DNA of 64,000 nucleotides. It comes from Ceratopteris richardii (taxonomy: Eukaryota; Streptophyta; Polypodiopsida; Polypodiales; Pteridaceae). The stretch spans positions 183,740,559 through 183,804,558 of the forward strand of contig CM035420.1 of NCBI GenBank assembly GCA_020310875.1. The letters run 5' to 3'. Positions within the stretch are counted from its first letter, which is position 1. Each line of letters starts with the position of its first letter. The notes beneath the pieces were generated by a model. That model had not been told where the DNA came from and did no database searches. It was given only the letters and a program-made list of their open reading frames with translations. Below are positions 1-10,070 of this stretch, one piece after another. The position numbers were made by a program, and so were the translations under genes.

Positions 1-499
1 GTTCCATTGGCATGTGTACTGGTTATTCCTGTATAGTACTCTATTTTTGTTGTTTAATTTCACTTTTTCCCGATCCCAAAAGTTTCACAATCCTCATTTT
101 TTTTCCACTACTCAACCATACCCCTGTTCTATCCACTTCTCCCTGCCCCAATTCTTCACATGGTCCCTTCCCACACCCTCCCTCCCCTGCCTTCAAATCT
201 ATTCCACTTACCTGCTCTGGACATTCCCCCCACTCCCTCACCCTACCTGTACCCTTCTGCCTAGCCCCATCCTTACCCTCCCTACCTATCCATCTCCGTC
301 CCCTCAGCCCTCCCTTCCCCCTCATTCCTACCCTCCCTTTGCCCTCCTTTGCTATTCCGTGCTATATTTACACTTTTGGTTCTTCTCTGGTGTTTGTTCT
401 CTCCTACTCCTGGCGGACTTGGTTGCTACTCAAGTGTCCTTTTGAAGATTTTGCGGCTTAGGTCTCATGGTGTCATATCGGCTCAGAGTTTTGGCTTTC
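1..499. other. Pyrimidine-rich stretch without a gene
   Basis: No gene recognised. Positions about 130-350 are strongly C/T-rich on the plus strand, which opens overlapping low-complexity reading frames rich in Pro, Ser and Leu. I see no domain, start context or splice pattern supporting a protein. Confidence 0.5.
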
Positions 500-518
500 G
501 CTCTCCGAGACGGAGAGC
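500..518. repeat. Short perfect inverted repeat (8-bp stem, 3-base loop)
   Basis: GCTCTCCG is followed by AGA and then CGGAGAGC, a perfect hairpin-forming repeat. No T-run follows it and there is no neighbouring gene, so no role is claimed. Confidence 0.55.
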
Positions 519-562
519 CCATTAGGTGGTGGTCAATTGTTGAGCCCATAAAAGTCATATTG

Positions 563-703
563 GTCAAAGTCAATCATAGTCAAAGTCAACTACACTCAAA
601 GTCAAAAGGTCAAAGTCAAATTGGTCAAGGTCAACATGTTTAAGATCAAAGGTCAACATGCGTGAAGTCAAAGCATTCAAAGTCGGGTGTCAAGGTGCAT
701 AGG
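563..703. repeat. GTCAA-core short repeat array (TTGAC on minus strand)
   Basis: At least eleven GTCAA cores occur within about 140 bases, often paired as GGTCAAAGTCAA. The reverse complement TTGAC is the core of the W-box bound by plant WRKY factors. Whether this is a regulatory cluster or only a decayed minisatellite cannot be decided here. No gene start is nearby, and the closest structural feature is a copia PBS/LTR 0.5 kb away. Confidence 0.6.
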
Positions 704-1225
704 TACTGCACAATTAATTGTTCACAAAGGGTAAAATTGCAGAAAGTTGGTTGCAGGTTGCCGAGGTATTTTAGGTATTTCTCTAATAGCTCTAAGGTTC
801 AAAGTGTTTTAAAGTGTTTTAGAAGGTTCAGGTGAACCCTCTCTTAGGTGCACATTGAAGAATTAAAAGGCAAAATGTGAAGGTATGTGAAGCGGCAGTG
901 TATGCAGAAGTGAAAGTATTGCCCCCCAATTAAAATTTTTGTTTTAGTAAAGTCACTACAAGACAAAACAGGGATTCGTTGGCTGCCCACTTTGGAGGCC
1001 ACATTGCAGGCTCGAAATGGAGGTTGAGATGGCATCGAAACAAAAATCTGAAAAGAAACGAGTGACCAGTCCTAAAGGAATAAGTCACGAAAATATTTTG
1101 AGGCCTTCTACCTTCATGCGAATTTTCATAGCAATCTAAGGTCGTTTGTGAATCACACTTTCTCCATGCCTTCTTGCGTACTCTTCACCGTCGGCCTTCT
1201 CCATGAGCTCTCTACAGCCACACTC
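704..1225. other. No gene seen; probable retroelement leader
   Basis: This AT-rich stretch has no recognisable protein. It lies on the internal side of the primer-binding site at 1226, so it may be the decayed leader of a minus-strand copia element. Confidence 0.35.
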
Positions 1226-1237
1226 GCTCTGATACCA
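1226..1237 (-). other. Copia primer-binding site (tRNA-iMet type)
   Basis: The minus strand reads TGGTATCAGAGC, the standard primer-binding site of plant Ty1/copia elements, complementary to the 3' end of initiator tRNA-Met. It directly abuts a sequence ending in ACA, as expected for the 3' end of a 5' LTR. Confidence 0.75.
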
Positions 1238-1460
1238 TGTCACAAGGAAGGAGATAAGGAAGAATAGTCTTCTTCTTCTCCTTCTTCTATTACATAAAAG
1301 GAATGTATAAGAATGACCTAAAAACAACAATACAACAAGTGCAATATATAAAGAACAGTACATAAGGGAAAATCCTAATTTTCGCGAATGAGTGAGATAG
1401 CAAGAAAAAAATGTGCCATCACTCTTGATAGATAAATCTAGTAAAGCTCAATGAAGTATC
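1238..1460 (-). mobile_element. Copia 5' LTR remnant, minus strand (outer end uncertain)
   Basis: One edge is fixed by the adjacent primer-binding site: the plus strand begins TGTCAC at 1238. The minus strand contains a TATATATTG promoter-like stretch around 1340-1350. I could not identify the outer end, so the far coordinate is a guess. No partner LTR was recognised. Confidence 0.45.
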
Positions 1461-1508
1461 CATGACATATATCGGCGTGACCACTATACATGTCAGAGAA
1501 ATGAAAAA

Positions 1509-1990
1509 GTGATACGTGTCATCCTAGATCATCAGATGTTGAGCTTGATATCTCAAAATTCATTGGGGGCTTGCTTAAAACTATGGATCAAGGAAGAGGA
1601 ATTATTTTTTATGCCTCTCTTTGTGAATTCACCGATGAATTCTTCAAAGAATTGCTCTATATTGAGAAATCGCTTAGGGTCCAAGGGTTGGAACCTATTC
1701 AAAGTAGTCTCCATCAAGGTAAGACCAAAAGATTCATATTGGATAAAAAATTCATCTACTTGCTCAGCTTGCAACACTTGTTTGAACCATGCAATATGGT
1801 CATAAGGATCTCCACAACCATCGTAGTGATTCCTTATGCACTTGGCTACCTGAATAGGTCTTAGTCTTATACCCCCTTTAGGAGTTCAAGGGATAGCTTG
1901 AGTCATAGGACGCACACCTGGTCCTCTACCTTTTGGGGTTCTCAAAGGAAAGGTGGTCAGTCCATTGTCTCACTTCTGGAATGAGTATTA
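1509..1990 (-). pseudogene. Ty3/gypsy gag (capsid) fragment
   Basis: Read on the minus strand, the best stretch is about 1553-1865. It includes a C-G-D-P segment followed by an HIAWF motif, then LDPKRF and a Phe-rich helix (EQFFEEF), a layout typical of the retrotransposon gag capsid domain. Only a fragment remains: there is no zinc knuckle and no protease or RT in continuity, and it begins just past the copia LTR remnant. Gypsy gag is the best reading. The exact lineage is not visible. Confidence 0.55.
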
Positions 1991-3114
1991 GGCCTAGTGT
2001 TGGTATTTGGCATAGTAAATTCAACATGTCATTAGGGGAAAAAATGAACCGTGCATGGGCCTTTTGGACCAATGAGAAGAGGGTGGTGGCCACACTCTAG
2101 TCTCTTAATCACATAGGGTATGCATAGGCTTTTCTTGTTTTTGAGTGGTCAAACCTCCAAAAACCATTTAGAACTCGTGGGTTTCTTTACAAAGTGGTTT
2201 TGAGAGCCTCCAAATTCAATAAGAGCCCTTGGATTGCTTAAAGATCTAAAGTCCAAGGTTAATTGAGAAAATTCAAGGTAGATTTGAACTTGAACCCTTG
2301 GACCATCTTGAGATCAAATGGTTGAAATTAAAAGCAATCATGACAAATGCGCCTTTTATCATGAGCCATTGGATGGAATACCAAATCGAATGATAATATT
2401 GAATTTCGTGAGAGCATGGGTGCTTGAAGTAGTGGCCCTTGGATTTAGCCAAGAATAGATGGCTAAGATTGGTCCCATAAGATATAAAGGCACCTTTAAA
2501 AGGTAGCCTTTGGATGATACACTCAATCTAACAGCTCTAAAATGCATGCCCATGTTGATCAGCCCCAAAACCGATTGCCCGTTGGATCTTTAAAGATCTA
2601 ACGAATCAATTTCTTGAAGAAAATGTGCACAGTCCCTATGCCACTCCCATGAATTCCCATCAATTCTCTCTCTAGTCTCATATGAGATTTAAACTAAGCC
2701 ATTTATTTGAATAATCAAAAGGTAAAAAATACTCACGTTGAAGACATGAGATTCAAATTTTTTTGTAGCATTATTTTATTGCACAATACTGTGGCGGTTC
2801 CATATGCCTCCCTAAAACCATGGATTAAGATTTTTAATCCCTAAAAATTAGGGATCTTTACAAGGCCCATGCAAGGTTCACTTTTTCCCCTAATGTGGCT
2901 TGATTGGAACACTTTATTGACTAATTTGTCCTATGAATGGATTTTAATGGCTCTATTCCTACCCTTGAGGATTTTAGGAGGTGCTTGTCTAATCCCTTGG
3001 GGGAAATACTAGCAAATGTAAGTACTATAGCCTAGATTTCTCTAGATCAGTAACTTCCCAATATCATCTCTTGTTTCGATCTAGATAAGTGACTTTGGAA
3101 GAGTCTTTAGGATC
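1991..3114. other. No gene seen (AT-rich repeat debris)
   Basis: No protein domain, LTR end or RNA gene was recognised. Phrases such as CCCTTGGATT recur loosely, suggesting old repetitive DNA. The copia gag remnant begins at 3115 on the opposite strand. Confidence 0.4.
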
Positions 3115-4344
3115 CTACAATTCATAAATTGTAGCAAGGTTGATGCCATCTCCCATTATGGGTGAAGTGGCTTGCAAGTGTTTATCAGTTCCAGCTATCA
3201 AGTAGAAGTCCATTAAGTAATCATCTTGAGGGATTTTATCCCCGCTCCAAATGTTTACTACTACGGATCTTCCTCTTGGAGTGGATACTGCTTCTCTATT
3301 ATCAGTCTTAGTAGGATTACTAGGTTCTTCACTTTCTCCCCTTTCTTTGATTCTATCTGGTTGCTCTATCACTACATATAATTGCCCTTGTTTATCCAGG
3401 TAAAATCCTCCTTCAAATTTTATTGCTGGTCTTGGCATGAATTTTGAGTCGCACAGTTCTTTATGATATGATCATTCCCTTTACAGTACTTACAAAACAA
3501 TTCTGCTTTTCTGATTTCTTCTCATCTTTATCTTCCTTCTTCGAATATGCAAAATTAGCATATTTCTGCTTACTAGTTGAAGAGCTCCATTTTCCTTTGC
3601 CCTTCTGACTAGCCAGGAAAGCTTGATCTGCAACTCGCATAATGGACCTGTTCTGCCTGGACTGATCTTCCTGCAATAGAACAGAGACTAACTCCTCAAA
3701 TGATAAGGCATTTGGATTGCCTTTCATCATCAACCAAAGAGTAGAAGCAAAACTCTAATATGAATCAAGAAGACCATTCAGAACGGTCTGCACAAGTGAG
3801 CTATCTGGTATAACCTCATCAGCAGAAATCAACTGTTCCTTCAAGTCTTTCATCTTCGTTAGGAAACTATCCATAGAATCACCTTCATTCAGGTGCTCAC
3901 TCTCCAACTGTTTTCAGAGGTAAGCAACACGAGCCTCATTCCTAGCTTGGTACAATGTGGTAAGTGTATCCCAAGCATCCTTAGCTATTCTACAAGAGCG
4001 AATGTGAGGAATAATGGCACGTTTGACAGACAAAGCTATCAATGAATGTGCCTGGGCATCTCTGCCATCCCAACAAATCTGCTCTGCAGTAGGTGCAGCA
4101 GAAACTGTAGTACGAATAGGAATATGCAGAATATCATCATCTTCGACACCTTCTGCATCAGCTTCAATACCTGCAGTTGTAACAATTGCAGGTGTGATAT
4201 GACATTTTTCGATACCCTGCACAATGTTCCATAGTCCTTTTTCAACCAACACATGTCGCACCATATAAGCCCATAACGGGTAGTTGGTACCATCCAACTT
4301 ATCCTCAACAGCCAACATACATAATAATCACTGCTTTCAGCCAT
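3115..4344 (-). pseudogene. Ty1/copia gag polyprotein remnant
   Basis: Minus strand, in at least three frame-broken pieces. Residues from 4318 downward begin with a gag N-terminus of copia type (KLDGTNYPLW, then a helix with VLVEKGLW). The next piece (3733-3461) carries LSFEELVSVLLQEDQ and a Lys-rich linker, and ends in a damaged CCHC zinc knuckle around 3440-3510, readable only by changing frame. The last piece (3438-3115) is the Pro/Glu-rich spacer expected before protease. Protease, integrase, RT and RNase H are missing, so the element is truncated on its 3' side. Its own 5' LTR and primer-binding site lie just upstream at 4686-4929. Confidence 0.75.
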
Positions 4345-4685
4345 GGCCGGTGACTAAAATACCTTGATGCAGAAAATTGACTGTATCTCAAAAAGTTGAA
4401 CAGAACTGCCTAGACGAATTCTGCTAGACCTGTAGCAGACTTCGAGACACTTATATTAGCGAATAGAAACTGGTATATACCTTTGGCACAAAAAGATGAA
4501 ATAGCCTGCACAAGCGCTGTGATAGTGCGTTCGGAGGCCGAAACGAGCTCAGATCGCGATTTCGGCACCACAGAGCGAAGCAGTTTTGATCTTGAAAACA
4601 CGCTGAGTATGCTCACCAAAATTTGTGCGATTCTGAGACTGCAAACGGAGGAGTGTCGACGGCACCCTAGATGAAGCGACCACTT
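4345..4685 (-). other. Copia 5' leader between PBS and gag
   Basis: This is an untranslated stretch of about 340 bases between the primer-binding site and the gag start of the minus-strand copia element. No independent gene is visible. Confidence 0.5.
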
Positions 4686-4697
4686 GCTCTGATACCA
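4686..4697 (-). other. Copia primer-binding site (tRNA-iMet type)
   Basis: The minus strand reads TGGTATCAGAGC, two bases from the LTR edge at 4700. The same motif recurs at 1226 and, degenerate, at 47,369. Confidence 0.85.
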
Positions 4698-4699
4698 AT

Positions 4700-4929
4700 T
4701 GTTGGAGTTAGACGTCTGCGGAAGCACGTGAACAACACAAGGAAGAAGAAGAAGCTTGGAGCACAACACACAATACTGAATCTATTACTAGAGAATGTAC
4801 AAAGATAAGTAGCCCATTAGGGCAACAGGCGTATATACAAGCTGGGGGAAAAAAACTTCCTAAAGAGGGAAAAAAGTGCCCCGACGGTCCTAGTGTGTTC
4901 ACACACATCACTACCTAAATATATCAACA
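4700..4929 (-). mobile_element. Copia 5' LTR, minus strand, 230 bp
   Basis: Both ends are visible: TGTTG at 4700 and CAACA at 4929, perfect 5-bp inverted ends of TG...CA type, with the primer-binding site at the inner edge. The minus strand carries a TTGTATATACG promoter-like stretch. The outer edge abuts a GATAC-repeat array belonging to a gypsy element, so the copia probably inserted into that gypsy leader. The 3' LTR is not in the window. Confidence 0.75.
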
Positions 4930-5340
4930 AATACACGATATGTGGGAGACTCATGACACTCGATACTAGACCTCGAGGATACATGATACACAATATTGCA
5001 CATGATACATGATATATGATACACGATATAAGTTATGGATGATACATGATACCTCAATTCCATGATACATGATACTTAGGAGTATCGGCGATACATGATA
5101 ACCCAATAAGCGATACATGATACTTAGAAAGTGTCAGGACATGATACTTGGAGGTATCAATGATACACGGGATTTGGAGTGTAGGTGATACATGATATGT
5201 AGATATCACATACTCAACTAGGTGATACATGATACCAAGGTATCGTGATACACCTAGGAGTAAGGTATCGGTGATGCACAATACATGCCAAGTATCACGA
5301 CATACAAAAATTTGGTATCATGATACCAAACTCAACCGAT
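4930..5340. repeat. GATAC-type palindromic repeat array (copy 1)
   Basis: A run of loosely tandem units built from GATACATGATAC, GATACACGATACTT and their complements, including self-complementary forms such as GTATCATGATAC. The minus strand reads as repeated KYHVS-like peptides with stops. The same repeat, with the same right-hand flank, occurs at 43,913-44,090 and again at 40,690-41,150, in the leader of the large gypsy element. It is therefore part of that family and not a free satellite. Confidence 0.75.
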
Positions 5341-6009
5341 CATGATACTTTGACTTTTTTGAGTCCAAATTAAATTTTTTTTTGCCAATGCACTCCTTGT
5401 GCTCTCCTTGCCATCGTTATGTGCCTATAGTTGAAATATCCTTCCAAATACTCTCTATTTGAACCTCACGATACTCGATGAGTGTTGCATTACCCCGTGC
5501 AAGTATTCAAACCACAATTCTTTGAAGTGCTCAACTTAAGGAATTTTTCTTCAAGTTTTTAGCAACAAACTCTAGCCACACTCCAAATTCCAAGCAATAT
5601 TAGATCTGCAATATTGATCATTCTCGAGCTGCACAATACTTGTGAATACAAATGAACTAAATGGTGGTGAAATTTGGTTTTGAGTCTTTGGCTGAGACTA
5701 TGGACTCAAGAAAAAAGTGATTTTTTTTCTGTTGGTTTTTGGTTTTTGGAAATTAAGTGATCTACCCTACCTCTGAGCTCTTTTTCTTATTTCCTAACCC
5801 TAACTCCTCCACTCCTAACCTATTCCTAAAAACTTCTCACACACACACACACATACACTGGATGTATGAAGTAACAAGTGCAAAAGAATTATGACTTGCC
5901 AAACTACCAAAATTTACTTCCTCATGATCACTACCTTCACAACAATGCTTTAACCATCACGTAGGCACCTTGATGTAAGCCAACTTCTCGACAACTATGT
6001 TAAAAACAT
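5341..6009 (-). mobile_element. Leader of a gypsy element (family of the 17-kb element)
   Basis: No protein. The sequence is homologous by eye to 44,091-44,715, the leader of the large gypsy element: shared phrases include an ACCATCA(C/T)GTAG segment followed by a CTTGAT segment, just before the LTR edge. A (CA)n tract lies at about 5838-5852. Confidence 0.55.
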
Positions 6010-6719
6010 GTGTACCTAAGCTCACAATGTCTTAGAGATTTGCAATGAAAGAAACTAAATCTCAATCATCAAACAAATGCATATAGTGATAGCATCCATC
6101 AGAGAGTCTAACCCAATCAAGTGTATGAAGACATGTGCTTAAATGATAGTTAATGTATGAAAGGAAAAAGTAATGCATGCAAAAAGGGAACATCCACCTC
6201 ACATGAAACCTCTTAGACAACAATATGTATCAGGATACTTGGTGAAGCAATATACACAAATCGAGCGATAACTCTCAACTCTAATAGCCAAATATACCAG
6301 CAGGTTTTTTTGAAGCTCTAGACGTGACACATCCAATGGTAGTATTTTCAACTCGATTGGACCTTTGTGCTCCAAGTTATGATAAAAAAACAGAGTGGTG
6401 AGAACCATCTACTCTCACTTCTAGACTTCCTATGCTTCACTCACACACACACACACACACACAATAATAGTGAAAAGCAATGGGGAAGGGTAGAAAACAC
6501 CTCTATACACACAAGATACATGGGCAAGAACAAGCAAATTTGAAATTTCAAAAAGTTAGCTCTTGATTTGGCAAAAAAGTGTTTACAAAAGAGTCATAAG
6601 TGACTTATATACATGTGCCCTAATTTTGCTCCTTCATATAAGAGATCAACACTCCTCTATAAATCACTAAGTTCCTACTATTGTAAAGGTAATGTTAGAA
6701 TCTTTGGTCCTTCACAACA
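6010..6719 (-). mobile_element. Gypsy LTR copy A, minus orientation, 710 bp
   Basis: It starts TGTGTACCTAAG and ends ACAACA, matching both termini of the LTRs at 28,373-29,260 and 44,716-45,605 but with a deletion of roughly 180 bp near the high-coordinate end. A polypurine tract (minus strand GAGGGGGAGAG) follows at once, and leader sequence precedes it. Internal sequence on both sides means it is neither a simple solo LTR nor an ordinary terminal LTR. A (CA)n microsatellite lies inside at 6441-6462. Confidence 0.75.
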
Positions 6720-7900
6720 CTCTCCCCCTCTTAGTTTCCGTCATCCCTTGATAGGCTTTTGCAGGTTTACCTAACACATAACTGGAGAGCTTTCGCGATG
6801 TGCAACTAGTGGCTAGAGATGGACCAATTGTCTCATCTCTTGCCACCTTATTCTTCTTTGACCTTATGCTATAATTTCCCTATGTATACTTCTTTTAATC
6901 GCACCCCACCAGTAGTAGTGGAAGCCTTCAAGACTCGGAGGCAATTTTCACCTTATTTGAGCCTGAGGCTGATGCTTTGTGAAGGGGTTCAAATTGGAGC
7001 TCTCAAATTTCCACAAAATGATACATTCTCCAAATTATGATGATGGATCTTGAAAATATATACTCTAGAGAGTATAGGTAGTCCTTAGATTCATAAACTA
7101 GGGTTGCTGCATTATCACTGTTAGCCATGCACACAACCTATGGCTGAAGATGCCATAACATAGGTTGGGAAGTGCAGTATTCTAGCTATTTGGGGCCCAA
7201 GTCTTTTTTTTTCTGTGTCTTGTTTTAGCTTGATGCAGGCCCCTATGGGGCTTTGGGCTGAGAGTAGTGTTTAATGAATTATTATTTTCTTTTTCGCTTT
7301 TTTTCTTCTTTTCTCTTTGTTGCTCTCTCCCTCCATAGCTCCCTTGAGAAATCTCCAATCATTTTCGAAAAAGGAATTAAGAACTATGAGAGTATCCCTT
7401 TCAGACACTCGATGACCTGGGATCCTTGAGAGAGGGGATGACAATTTTATTAACTTAATTTTTATCTTCTTCTAATTGCTTATACTTTGATTCTCTTTTA
7501 ATTAAGTTTTGGACCTCTTGTAGATAAGAAATAGTCTGAAAGTTAGGTTAATACTCATATTCTATGTTTTTGATGTAAAATTTGAAGATTCCTATAAAAT
7601 TACACCATAATGTATTTTAGTTTAGTAGAACTTAAAAGCACTAATAAGGATCAATATATATGATCATAAAAAAACAACCATAATCCCAATGAAAGTTCTC
7701 TAGAGTCAAGAAGATGGTGGTCTACGCTGAAGTGCCAATTTAGTTATATTCAATTGTCTCCTTGCCCTCTTGGAATTGGAGTTCATTGTTACACTTACAC
7801 TAGTTGCGGTTGCCCTCTAGGAATTTGAGGAATCCATTGATAACATATATGAGTTGATTCTAGTTTTTTTTTTTTTAATGAGAGTACAAGAAATTTGGAA
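6720..7900 (-). mobile_element. Polypurine tract and 3' internal remnant of gypsy element
   Basis: It opens with the complement of a polypurine tract (CTCTCCCCCTCTTAG). It then follows, with gaps, the sequence beside the LTR at 29,261 onwards: both have a GGAGGCCTT- or GGAAGCCTT-like segment and the phrase CCCCTATGGGGCTTTGGG (here around 7231-7250). No intact coding sequence. Homology fades before 7900 and I see no gene there. Confidence 0.55.
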
Positions 7901-8367
7901 AGTACCTACTATGAAAGGTGGCAACCTTTTAAGGTAAGAATTCTTTTACACATGTCCAACCATTCAGGACTTGAACTCTGAAATCCTTGAACTCTGAAAT
8001 CGTCTCAAGCGAGTTCGTGACATAAACCACTTCGGCCAGAAGTTAGAACCCCTCGACTTGGATTCTAGTATCTTGATACGATCTGGTGAAAAAGAAGTCT
8101 TTTTCGTGAGTGTGGACTTCGGTCGCCTGACCATTTCAGCTCAATTTTGAAATCTTGAAGTCCGGGATAACACATGAACATTGAGAACCTTCTAAAGGTA
8201 TAGGCAAAAGACGGCTCCGTGACAAGGACGACCTGTGAGGGGAGCTCTTTTTCGCTGACGCCCACACGCATTTCATACCCTCACTCCCACGCCACGCTAG
8301 TGATAGAGCTGGAGAAGACCCAAGACGCAAACAATCTCTTTCCCTCTCCGACTCTCCCCAGACCCCA

Positions 8368-8371
<4 letters not shown>
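7901..8371. other. Upstream region of the ATL gene; no gene seen
   Basis: Base composition shifts here towards the GC-richer ATL locus. A short tandem duplication (TTGAACTCTGAAATC twice, about 7972-8003) is visible. No TATA box could be assigned with confidence. Confidence 0.4.

Positions 8372-8402
<31 letters not shown>
8372..8402. repeat. (CT)n microsatellite in the ATL upstream/5' UTR region
   Basis: About fifteen CT units, 145 bases before the ATL start codon. CT tracts are common in plant 5' UTRs and core promoters. Its role here is inference only. Confidence 0.85.
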
Positions 8403-8405
<3 letters not shown>

Positions 8406-8547
8406 TACAGAACACACACACTCACATACAGAACATGATAACTGGGAAAACTGCTTTACTCATCAAGTATCTGACGAACGGACTTCATGCTGTCTTTGTG
8501 AGCTCTGTTCTGTAGCTTCACTGCCCGCTTCTCTCCGTTCCCCGGCC

Positions 8548-9537
8548 ATGGCCATGGCTTCTTCGAACACGGACCTTCCTCAAGCTCGGAGCAGCGATGA
8601 CGATCCGAGTATTTTTCAAAACTACAGCATGAACGGGAAGATAATAATCGCTTCTCTGGGTATTCTTTTCTTCGTCGTGTTCGTCGTGATCGTTTTGCAC
8701 GTGTACGCAAGGTGGTGTTGGCGCAGCTCTGTAGTACGACAGCGCGCTCTGTCGCGCCTGCGTAGCTCGATCTCTTCATTCCACGAGACCGCCAAATTCA
8801 GCGGCCTGGCAAGGGAGATCGTGGCGGCCTTACCCATTTTCGCTTACGAGACTCAGAGGCCCTCAAAAGTGGCGGTGGCCTCGTCGTCAACTGTTAGTGC
8901 TCTATGCGCCGCTCCCTCTGCCAAGTCAATGGAATGCGCTGTGTGCCTCTCAGACTTTCGCCGGGGTGAGACCTGCAAGCTGCTTCCAAGCTGTGGGCAT
9001 TTCTTTCACGTCGAGTGCATAGATTTGTGGTTTCTTTCCCAAACGACATGTCCACTGTGCCGCGCTACTCCTGGATCGCCCATCTCCGAGCGGGACGCTC
9101 ACAGCCTGTCATTGATCACAAACGCCGCAGCTGTCGAGCACGACGAGGAAGCACAGGGAACGCCGCTGCTAAGGTGCGGGCAGGCACAGAGAGACGCCGT
9201 GTTCCACCCCGAGGAGGAACGGATTCGCAGTGGCGATGAACATCGCCTGCTGCACTCGGACGATCCTCCCCGCTCGAAGAGATGGAGAAGATCTATCTCA
9301 GATAAGTTCCCAGTCGTGCGGCAGACTATGGGGGTTCTAAGTTCGAGCAGCCATAGCTCTCAGAAGAGTCCGACGGAATCATTATCTCTGGCCGCCATTG
9401 ACATCGAAAATCCCAGCCGTCGTCAGTGTCTTGCTGCAGTCTCCAGCTGCCCGTCCATTCCCAGTTTAGTTTCTCCTCTTCCTCATACCTGCACCGCTTA
9501 TGTTCCCTTTGAGAAAGTAAGCCCTGCTTCACCTTGA
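8548..9537 (+). CDS. ATL-family RING-H2 E3 ubiquitin-protein ligase
   Basis: 329 residues, intronless, the typical length and structure for the plant ATL (Arabidopsis Toxicos en Levadura) family. Visible layout: a polar N-terminus; one hydrophobic membrane span at about 31-52; a basic stretch; the ATL GLD motif at 86-100 (fits GLxxxxVxxLPxFxY); and a RING-H2 domain with ligands Cys130, Cys133, Cys149, His151, His154, Cys157, Cys168, Cys171 and the conserved Pro169 after the seventh ligand. The C-terminus is Ser-rich and low complexity. Such proteins sit in endomembranes or the plasma membrane and pass ubiquitin from an E2 to substrates, often in defence or stress signalling. The substrate cannot be read here. 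Two in-frame ATGs (8548, 8554) both have G at -3 and +4; the first was taken. The coding sequence is clearly GC-richer than its surroundings. All key residues are present, so it looks functional. Confidence 0.93.
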   Translation: MAMASSNTDLPQARSSDDDPSIFQNYSMNGKIIIASLGILFFVVFVVIVLHVYARWCWRSSVVRQRALSRLRSSISSFHETAKFSGLAREIVAALPIFAYETQRPSKVAVASSSTVSALCAAPSAKSMECAVCLSDFRRGETCKLLPSCGHFFHVECIDLWFLSQTTCPLCRATPGSPISERDAHSLSLITNAAAVEHDEEAQGTPLLRCGQAQRDAVFHPEEERIRSGDEHRLLHSDDPPRSKRWRRSISDKFPVVRQTMGVLSSSSHSSQKSPTESLSLAAIDIENPSRRQCLAAVSSCPSIPSLVSPLPHTCTAYVPFEKVSPASP

Positions 9538-10070
9538 AGCGAGTGTTTGGAGTTTGAGATGTTTGAAGTTAAAGACCCATAATATTGACTTGGTGATCTG
9601 ATGCAAAGCGAAGTAGACGAAAATGTGTTGCCATAACTTATCTTGGAGGGGGCGAGGATCAGCTGCATGAGATCGTCTTATTCTCTTGGCCTGCATCAGC
9701 TCTTGTGTGCCAGCATGTCATGACCACAATCGAGGTTTTCGTTTTTATAGATTGCGTCCATGGCGGAGAGAACATGGAACTGCTCTAAATTCACGAGAAT
9801 AGAAATACCGCTGTCGTGAAGTTCAAGCAGTCGTAAGAGAGTGGTAGACAATGTGATACTGACATGCAAGGGAACTATGCTCATATAACTGTTCAGTTCT
9901 GCAGTATGTAAAAAGCTGAGTGTGTGAGTTAAGCATGGCATTTTATGTATAGGGGCATATGCAGAATTTCAAGCATCGAGGAAGAGGGCATGGTTTTTGT
10001 GCCATCCATTGACAGGCGATTGACTATCTTGTAATTACTCAATTCTATTGAAGAGAGGAGATATATTTCA
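9538..10070. other. ATL 3' flank / probable 3' UTR; no further gene
   Basis: No coding sequence recognised after the TGA at 9535-9537, and no clear AATAAA signal in the first few hundred bases. Composition drifts back to AT-rich. Confidence 0.4.

Noticed and set aside
12-461. Two overlapping open frames of 143 and 149 codons
   Set aside because: They come from a C/T-rich stretch; Pro/Ser/Leu low complexity, no domain, no support for either frame.
1571-1864. Plus-strand frame over the gag scrap
   Set aside because: Shadow of the minus-strand gypsy gag, which has recognisable motifs.
5054-5281. Protein with KYHVS repeats
   Set aside because: A by-product of the GATAC array; stops are frequent and the register is not kept between arrays.
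4930-5340. CRISPR-like array or telomeric repeat
   Set aside because: Units vary in length, there are no unique spacers, and the unit matches no telomere type; linkage to a gypsy leader explains it better.
6005-6009. Target-site duplication for LTR copy A
   Set aside because: AACAT on the left and CTCTC on the right do not match; both flanks are internal element sequence.
8136-8837. Several minus-strand frames over the ATL gene and its upstream region
   Set aside because: Shadows of the ATL coding sequence and of the CT repeat; none has a domain, while the plus-strand frame has all RING-H2 residues.
9015-9239. Second plus-strand frame inside the ATL gene
   Set aside because: Arg-rich out-of-frame shadow of a GC-rich gene.
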